Shown piece after piece: positions 56,027 through 62,000 of a stretch of DNA of 62,000 bases. Origin of the DNA: Adiantum capillus-veneris (lineage: Eukaryota; Streptophyta; Polypodiopsida; Polypodiales; Pteridaceae); assembly GCA_014529385.2 (NCBI GenBank), contig CM043958.1, forward strand, positions 124,208,817-124,270,816, written 5' to 3'. The translations under genes and the position numbers were made by a program. Positions within the stretch are counted from its first letter, which is position 1. Every line of letters begins with the position of its first letter. The notes under the pieces were generated by a model. That model was not told the DNA's origin. It made no database searches and worked only from the letters and a program-made list of their open reading frames with translations.

Positions 56027-56875
56027 TGTTAGCAGCGGCTAACACAGGCTACACCAATTATGCACCAAGATGTGGATGTGCTATAGTGCATAATATTTCA
56101 TTTTCATTGTATAGGGCCTTGGGCTCATTTAAGAGTTCCAAAGTTGTATAAGTCTAGGCTAAAGAGCTCAACTTTATCCCATAGTTGAAGGGTTTGAGGC
56201 CCAAAGCTATAAAAGAGCCTTGTGCTTAATGAGAAGTCATTCTTGGGTGAGTTCTTCTCTTTGTAGAGTGAATGGTCATGAGGCTCATGGGCTTTCCATG
56301 CCCATGTAGCTCTTGATTTCTAATAATCAATTACACTTTCTTTCTTATTAGTCTTCTTTGTTTGACTATGTGGAGTGAGATTGTATTAGTGTGATGGTAG
56401 ATCTCCTAATCCCTTTTTTGAGTTAATCTATTCTATCCACACCATTGGCTATGGTGTGTGAGGGCTATGCCTTCCTTCTCTTCATCTCTCTCTACAAGGT
56501 GTGCGGTTAGTGTGTGTGCATACATAGTCGCATTGAGGGATTGTACCAGAATGGACACACTAATGTAGAGTAGGTATGTTAATTGCATGCTTGTATAGTT
56601 GTGTGATTAAGAGTTGTGAATAGAGTGATTGATGTGAGAGCTTAATTTCAACCACATGATTGTGTGCAAGTGATTCGTAAGTAGGAATGTGTGGTTGATT
56701 TTAGAGGAAGCCCTTTCCACGGATTCTCTCTATGATGAGTAGAAGGATCCCTTGAATCCTCTATGTCTCTACATCCTAGGCTCGTGCTTCCATGCCCTAG
56801 TCGGGTTACCGATCCAGGATTTGACAATTTTGTGGGTTCCGATTAGGAAGTGCTACAACGCCTCCCTACAGGGGG
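56022..56875 (+). mobile_element. Solo LTR (56027-56870) with 5-bp TSD GGGGG
   Basis: An 844-bp unit begins TGTTAGCAGCGG and ends CCTCCCTACA, flanked on both sides by GGGGG (56022-56026 and 56871-56875). The TG...CA ends and 5-bp duplication are those of an LTR retrotransposon integration. There is no internal domain or second LTR, so it is a solo LTR left by LTR-LTR recombination. A TATA-like CTATAAAAG near 56208-56216 suggests plus orientation. The parent family is not known to me. Confidence 0.85.
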
Positions 56876-58770
56876 CTAGACCAATTCTTCTTTAGCATCA
56901 TTGTATGGTAAATGCCTTTAGAATACGTTTTCCATAAGAGGCTGCTTCCGGGCCATTTCTAGGCATTCTAGTCAAGATCTTTCATCACTTTGTTGACTAG
57001 CAAAACCTCCAAGCTATTAAGTTGGAATTGGGTTACCAGAAATTCAATAGTATCCAGCTCTTGCTGTCACTGTCCCAGAAGTGCCCGAGTCGGTTCAGAC
57101 CCTTATTATTCAGTTTCCTGGCTGCTTCTATCCAATAGAAATTTTGCGGCAGATCTACAACTTCGGAAAGCCAGGGGGACCAATGCAGAATGGAGTTCTT
57201 CAAGTATCTGGTTTCTTCCCCCCACTTTAGGACTCTCGCTACTCTGGTGCATTTCCTTACAAATTCCCCTGAGCCGCCCCCCAGACTTAGGGTAGCCCAC
57301 GTTGGGGCTAATAGTTTGTCATGAACCTCTACCCCTCTTCACTTTCCTGCTTTCGAACCAAGTTTAGATGCTTCTAGCATATCTTTGATCATGATAGCCC
57401 AAGCTTGATCTTGTTTAGCCAAGGAGACTACAATTTTGGCACAACAAGCTTCTGCATGGGCCACAGGGTTGAGAATTCCGAGGCCTCCTCGATTTACTGG
57501 CCAAGCGACTGACTCCCAATAGGCCCATTGCCATGGATTGGAGGACTTTGTGTTATTTTCCCATAAAAACCTTTTTACCGATTTTATGAACTCTTTCTAG
57601 TGACTTTAGCCATCTTGAAAAGCGGGCTAGTGAAGACAATATAAGGGAGCATAAAGGCATTAATCACTTTTATCCGGCTTGGGAATGGGAGAAGAACATA
57701 CTCCCACCTACTCATTTTTGTTATGATTTTTTCTAGGACCCACTGACATCTTTGTTTGTGAGTTACATCCATCCCCAAGGGGGCCCCCACATGTCTGAAA
57801 ATATTCCCTTTTGTAACAATCTGCCCCGACCAATTGGAAGGGTCAAATGAGTCATTTTATTGACAGGGAGATCATCCTTGACTTCTCTATATTGCACTGG
57901 GACCCCGAAGCTATAGAGAACATTTGTACAATCTCCAGAGCTTTCCTTACGAGGTGGGAAGTGCCCTCAAGAAGAGGAGAGAATCGTCTGCAAACATTTT
58001 TGCAATTAGTTGGTTGTTTCGTGGTAGAGCCAGGCCTTGCAACTCCCCACGCTCAGCACTAGCTTTGAGCGTCGTGATTAAAGGATGTGAACCTGTGGTG
58101 AACAGCAGGGGGGTCAGAGGGCATCCTTGCTTAATAGACCTTTTGACCTCAAAAGAGCCCACTATTCTATCGTTGAATAGGAGCTCTGACTGGCTAGCAG
58201 CCCCTAGTGCATGAATAAGATGACATAGGCGAGGCCCAAAGCCCAAAGCTTCCATGAATGCTTCTATATATGTCCATGTTATTCTATCATAAGCCTTATC
58301 CAGTTCAAGCTGCAGCAAAATGCACTCTTGCTTTGTGAAAGTTGCGTATTTGATACCTACCATTGCTGCCAAGATGTTATCGTATATGGACCTTCCTTTG
58401 ATGAACCCATGGTAATGGGGAGATATGATCCTGTTAAGTAAGGGGGCTAGTCTGAGGACTACTGCCTTGGCAACAATTTTGTAGGCCACCGTCATCATAG
58501 TTATAGGGTGCCAATGTTTCAGTTGAGAACAACAAAACTGTTTGGGGATGGGTTTGATAAGACCCCTCTTTAAACTTATCTCCAATGACCCTTCGACAAT
58601 GGCTTTGTTGGCCAAACTTTTGACTGGGGCCTTCAGATCATCCTAAAATTCTCTAAAGAATTCTGTCGTCATCCCATCCCAACCAGGGGACTTCTCCTTG
58701 CCAAGGGCTTGCAATGATAGTGACCATTCGTCTTTGGAAAATACCCCTTCTAATACAAGAAAGAAGAGTG
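56876..58770 (-). pseudogene. Reverse transcriptase of LINE F ORF2 (inverted segment)
   Basis: On the minus strand, RT begins near 58770 (GVFSKDEWSLSLQALGKEKS, PGWDGM). It runs through 58615-57947 with LIKPIPK, HYHGFIKGRSIYDNI, LQLELDKAYDRITW, GCPLTPLLF and the catalytic FADDSLLFL. It continues at 57790-57590 with MSRWEYVLLPFPSRIKVINA and 57590-57420 with the FLW...GGLGILNP block. RT copies LINE RNA at the nicked target. Key Asp residues are present, but the frame is broken several times (near 57890, 57580 and 57300), and the segment is inverted relative to its own 5' and 3' ends. Confidence 0.86.
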
Positions 58771-59078
58771 CTAATATGGACGCTCGGGCGCAAGAAAAAC
58801 TTGGATGATTGGTCTAGGGTTACCTATGCCTTGTTGTCAGCGAAATGCTTAGGAAAGGGAAAATTATGAAACCAGAAGATTAGTGAAGAACATGATAATT
58901 AACCTTGTGTATCAAGGACATGGAGGCATGTCGTTAGGGGTGGATCCCCAGATAGCTGATGTAAGTTTGGTCTCTGGATGGTGTCATGGCTCGGCACGAG
59001 CATGGAAAGTTCTTGTAATTTTTTGAGATGATCAATATAATTCATTCACAATTGTGAGGTTTGCTAAAAAAAAAAAAA
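58771..59078 (+). other. 3' untranslated end and poly(A) of LINE F
   Basis: Plus-strand sequence with TTCTTGTAATTTTTTGAG and TCAATATAATTCATTCAC before the A-run at 59066-59078, typical of plant LINE 3' ends. It shows that the outer orientation of F is plus. Confidence 0.65.
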
Positions 59079-59094
59079 GATAAAGGAAGATTAC
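59079..59094 (+). repeat. Right target-site duplication of LINE F
   Basis: GATAAAGGAAGATTAC, an exact match to 52990-53005. Confidence 0.85.
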
Positions 59095-59325
59095 ATTGAG
59101 CAAAATCAAAGGTCGGTGCATGGCAGGAGGATAGATGGGATGACGCAGGGGATCTTGCAAGGGAGGGTGGTGGTTCTGTGAATAGATGGTGCATCCACCC
59201 AGGGTAGCCATGTGCGAGGGCAAAGAGCACGGGTTAGAGGAGGATGATATCTACGTACTTTTTTGGCTTGCTAAAGACCTTAGTGCATTATGGGTGAAGG
59301 TTGTTCAATTCCTTGCTTGGCCCAA

Positions 59326-59521
59326 GGAGCCTTAAAAGTTTGTGAATGAAAAGAAATTATGGTCTTTAAAATTCCATTTTCTAAAGTTGCATTCACCTTT
59401 TTGGATTAAAAAGTGTATTCATAGGAGCCTTAAAAGTTTGTGAATGAAAAGAAATTATGGTCTTTAAAATTCCATTTTCTAAAGTTGCATTCACCTTTTT
59501 GGATTAAAAAGTGTATTCATA
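59326..59521 (+). repeat. 98-bp tandem duplication, two near-identical copies
   Basis: Copies at 59326-59423 and 59424-59521 both start GGAGCCTTAAAAGTTTGTGA and end AAGTGTATTCATA(G/A). They look identical except for the last bases, so the duplication is recent or an assembly artefact. Confidence 0.9.
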
Positions 59522-59842
59522 AGAGTTTGATCCCATGATGTAAAATATGGATAAAGGGTCCTTTGATTTGAAGACCCTAAAGATTATATTTTACTAATTT
59601 GTTTCATTATTCTATATGTTTATTAAAATTGTCTTTTTAAAAGATGTTTTTGCCACGAGTCAGGGAGAGAGGGGGGGGGGGGATCACTCACCCTTTTATA
59701 ATAGTATAGATAAGTTAATCTTCAAGATGAATTATTTTTTGAAGGGTAGCTTGGAGATATTTGTAAAATTGGTGTTGTGTTGTTGACAATCCACACAGTG
59801 GCGAGGAGGACGTGTAGGAAAGCAACCGCAAGGGGAGAGCCA

Positions 59843-59889
<47 letters not shown>

Positions 59890-60102
59890 GATGTAGGACA
59901 AGTGTTTTTGCCTTGCCTGGGTGATCAAGGGAAGCCTCAAGAGTGATCTGCGACATTATGTGTGTGTGTATGTTTTTTTTTGTGGGATTCTAGATCTAAT
60001 GGTGATGAGGCCAAGACGTGGGCAGGAGGGTGGGAGGTGTGCAGCAAGGGCTGCATCGCAGAAGAGGTGGGAAAGGCAGGAGTGAAGGATTCCTTACTTC
60101 AT

Positions 60103-60143
<41 letters not shown>

Positions 60144-60568
60144 GGTAATAAGCAGGAGGATGTGTGCAATGACTATTGTGAGTGTGGGAAGCAGAGCTAC
60201 AATCGCGGAGTGAAGGGCATCTGTTGGCGAGAGGAGTAGGGGGAGTGTGTGTCTGCATGGGTACATGCAAGAAAGGGGACCTTGTGGTCTTTCTAGGTGA
60301 TGCAAACGATGAGACAAAGGGAAGGCAAGCAGGAAGGGAATGGGGTGGAGGTCTATGTAGAGCAAGTGATGGGGAGCATCGGGGTGATGATAACGAGAAG
60401 AACATCGAATTTTCTTTTTTATTCTCTGTGGATTCCCTAGGAATTTGAAGGGATAACTAATTAATGAGGTGAAGATGGACCAAAAATAGTGGTACAAATT
60501 TTGGTTTTGTGGCTAATTGAGGGAATCTAAGGAGATAACCCCTTTAATTGATTGGCAAAAGGGAAGGT

Positions 60569-60571
<3 letters not shown>

Positions 60572-60637
<66 letters not shown>
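60572..60637. repeat. (TC)33 microsatellite
   Basis: TC dinucleotide run just before repeat R copy 2. Confidence 0.95.
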
Positions 60638-60641
<4 letters not shown>

Positions 60642-60642
60642 A

Positions 60643-61760
60643 CTAGGATCTTTCCCAAGCACTACAATGCTCCCACCATTAGTAGAGCAACCCCCACAAC
60701 CATGTCCATAACAAAGTGAGCGATGAATTTCTCACAAGGCTAGTAATTGCAGACACCCCATCGAGACCAAAGTGTTATTAACACCATGCTTCTCTTCCAA
60801 GTGGAGAAGGGGAAGTGTTGCCTCCAAGGCAAGCATGCATATTCATCAGCTAGTACAAAAAAAGAGTGGGGTCTCCCTCCCGATAGTGACCCTTGTTCGG
60901 GAGCAAAGCTTGAGCACCGCTGTAGATGCATTTACACCCCCACTACCTGTTGGCTCCTTGCCTAGTGCCCAACACCCAATCTCTCCACTCGTGCATGGGA
61001 GGAAAAACCATCCTACCTAAGCAAGGGAGATTCATGTTGGCATTTTAAAACAAGAAGCTTAAAAGGAATTCATGATCTCCTTATAAACAAAGGGACCATT
61101 TATAAACTAAAACAATGTGAAAGTTCACTATGGCCTACATAAGGCTATGAAAAAATCAATAATAAAAGGTTTCTTTTTGAGAGAAAACAAGAAAGTAACA
61201 CTAATATGTTATAACATTTGTTATGACAATAAAATATTATGTTTTTTGAAAAAAATTTAAAATATCTGTTTTTTGAAAAAAAATATAGCAATAAAATATT
61301 TAAATTACAATATTTAAAAAAAATAAAAAATAATGTTTGAACAAGGTGAAAATTCACTATAGCTTACATAAGGCTATTGAGAAGAGTTTCATAATAAAGG
61401 CTTTTTTGTGAGAGTAAAGAATAGAAAGTGACACTAGTATTTGAAAACATGTGGTATCACAATAAAAGACTAAGTTTTTTATAAAATAAGGTGCGACAAC
61501 AAACAACTATTTAGTTTACAATATATTACAAAAGCATAGAAAATAATGTTTGGACACAATACTCAATGGCTCTCTTTAAAGAGAGGTACACAAATGTCAA
61601 TACCCTCTCATAAGTGCTTAAAAGAAATAATTGAAAATAAAATTTATTATCATTAACTTGTCATGTTGTCATTAATTGGCAAGCTTTTTCCAATGGTCCA
61701 AATTTGCACCAAAAAATCCACCCTTTACTATAAGAACTACTCATGTAGTCCAAAAATCAC
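60643..61760 (+). repeat. Long direct repeat R, copy 2
   Basis: The second copy of the repeat at 48590-50010. Inside and after it, a unit beginning GTGAAA(A/G)TTCACTAT recurs near 61119, 61346 and 61797, so the AT-rich half of R is itself a diverged tandem repeat of roughly 220-450 bp spacing. Non-coding. Confidence 0.75.
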
Positions 61761-62000
61761 ATGGAAGCATTGTAACAAATTGAGTTAAAACAAGGTGAAA
61801 ATTCACTATGGTCTGCATAAGACTATTGACAAGAATTTTCTAATAAAAAACTTCTTTGAGAAAAATAGACATTGACACTATTATTTTTAAACATGTAATG
61901 TCACAATACAATATTATGTTCTTTTAAAAACAAAAGTAGCAATGAACTACACATATTTCAAAGGCATAAAAAATAATGTGTGACACAAAACTCAATGTCT
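61761..62000 (+). repeat. Further partial unit of repeat R at the window edge
   Basis: It begins TGGAAGCATTGTAACAAATTGAG and repeats the same order of phrases (TTCACTATGGT, GACACTATTATTTTTAAACATG, CAATA..ATATTATG) as earlier units. It runs off the window. Confidence 0.7.

Larger units (their letters stand above)
53006..59078 (+). mobile_element. LINE F: non-LTR retrotransposon with internally inverted ORF2
   Basis: It is bounded by a 16-18 bp TSD (52988-53005 and 59077-59094) with a poly(A) run at 59066-59078 at its right end, so it integrated as a plus-strand element. ORF1 (about 53495-55358) and the first part of the endonuclease (55355 to about 55580) are on the plus strand. The region from about 55580 to 58770 is on the minus strand and holds RT, RT C-terminus and zf-RVT in reversed order. 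The 3' untranslated part (about 58770-59065) is plus strand again. No poly-T run or TSD marks a separate insertion at the inner borders. A solo LTR interrupts the inverted block. Confidence 0.78.
59095..60642. other. Unassigned sequence right of LINE F, with repeats
   Basis: No gene recognised. It holds the 98-bp tandem duplication (59326-59521), poly-G near 59670-59682, (TC)n at 59848-59886, (TC)n then (TA)n at 60104-60142, and (TC)n at 60572-60637. Several phrases resemble text left of LINE F (about 52520-52990). Confidence 0.5.

Noticed and set aside
55580-58770. Simple nested second LINE on the minus strand
   Set aside because: No poly-T run at the left border and no TSD at either border were seen, and the missing parts complement the plus-strand parts of F. 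It is kept as the alternative to inversion.
53006-59078. Twin-priming inversion of the LINE
   Set aside because: Twin priming flips the 5' segment next to a sense 3' segment; here the 5' and 3' ends are both sense and the middle is inverted.

Overview
This window reads as intergenic, repeat-dense nuclear DNA of a plant, most likely a flowering plant with a sizeable genome. The evidence is a plant-type CACTA (En/Spm) transposon with TNP2/DUF4218/DUF4216 transposase exons, chromodomain Ty3/gypsy retrotransposons (chromoviruses) primed by initiator-Met tRNA, LINE ORF1 with a DUF4283-like region, and long (CT)n/(CA)n microsatellites. I see no host protein gene and no tRNA, rRNA, CRISPR or bacterial feature. 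The species cannot be fixed from this stretch.

The layout is a nest of transposons that can be unpicked by target-site duplications (TSDs). Host or unassigned DNA fills 1-3225. Element A is an old, plus-strand, non-autonomous Ty3/gypsy element with about 3-kb LTRs. It starts at 3231, and its 3' LTR is split into three blocks (16093-16981, 28194-28849, 36347-36448) by later insertions. A CACTA element (7558-15572, 12-bp inverted termini, TSD ATA) sits in A's gag remnant. It carries one apparently intact En/Spm-type accessory gene (8159-9468, minus) and a nearly complete six-exon transposase gene (13468-9741, minus) with one frameshift and one in-frame stop. Two minus-strand chromoviruses of one family, B (16982-28188) and C (28850-36341), sit inside A's 3' LTR. 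B's right LTR was itself split by a MULE-like, GAG...CTC-ended insertion (25339-28065).

From 36449 a decayed, divergent DNA-transposase gene (E) begins. It is interrupted by a third chromovirus of the same family, D (about 38282-46732, plus strand), and more non-LTR-type coding debris follows to about 48480. A long direct repeat, R, occurs at about 48590-50010 and again at 60643-61760.

Between the R copies lie two LINEs. H (about 50808-52430, minus) is 5'-truncated. F (53006-59078, plus) is flanked by a 16-18 bp TSD and ends in poly(A). F carries ORF1 and the start of its endonuclease on the plus strand, but its reverse transcriptase and zf-RVT region lie on the minus strand, which is best read as an internal inversion. 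A solo LTR of 844 bp (56027-56870, TSD GGGGG) is inserted in that inverted block.

The genes do not form a cellular pathway; they are mobile-element genes at different stages of decay. Inferred order: A is oldest; the CACTA, B and C came later into A; the MULE-like piece came into B; D came into E; the solo LTR came into F after or with its rearrangement. I found no convincing new biological system. The points most worth a second look are the inverted-ORF2 LINE, the divergent transposase E, the CCAAT-rich U3 of the chromovirus family, the long perfect hairpins, and the sequence shared between the CACTA filler and the MULE-like insert.
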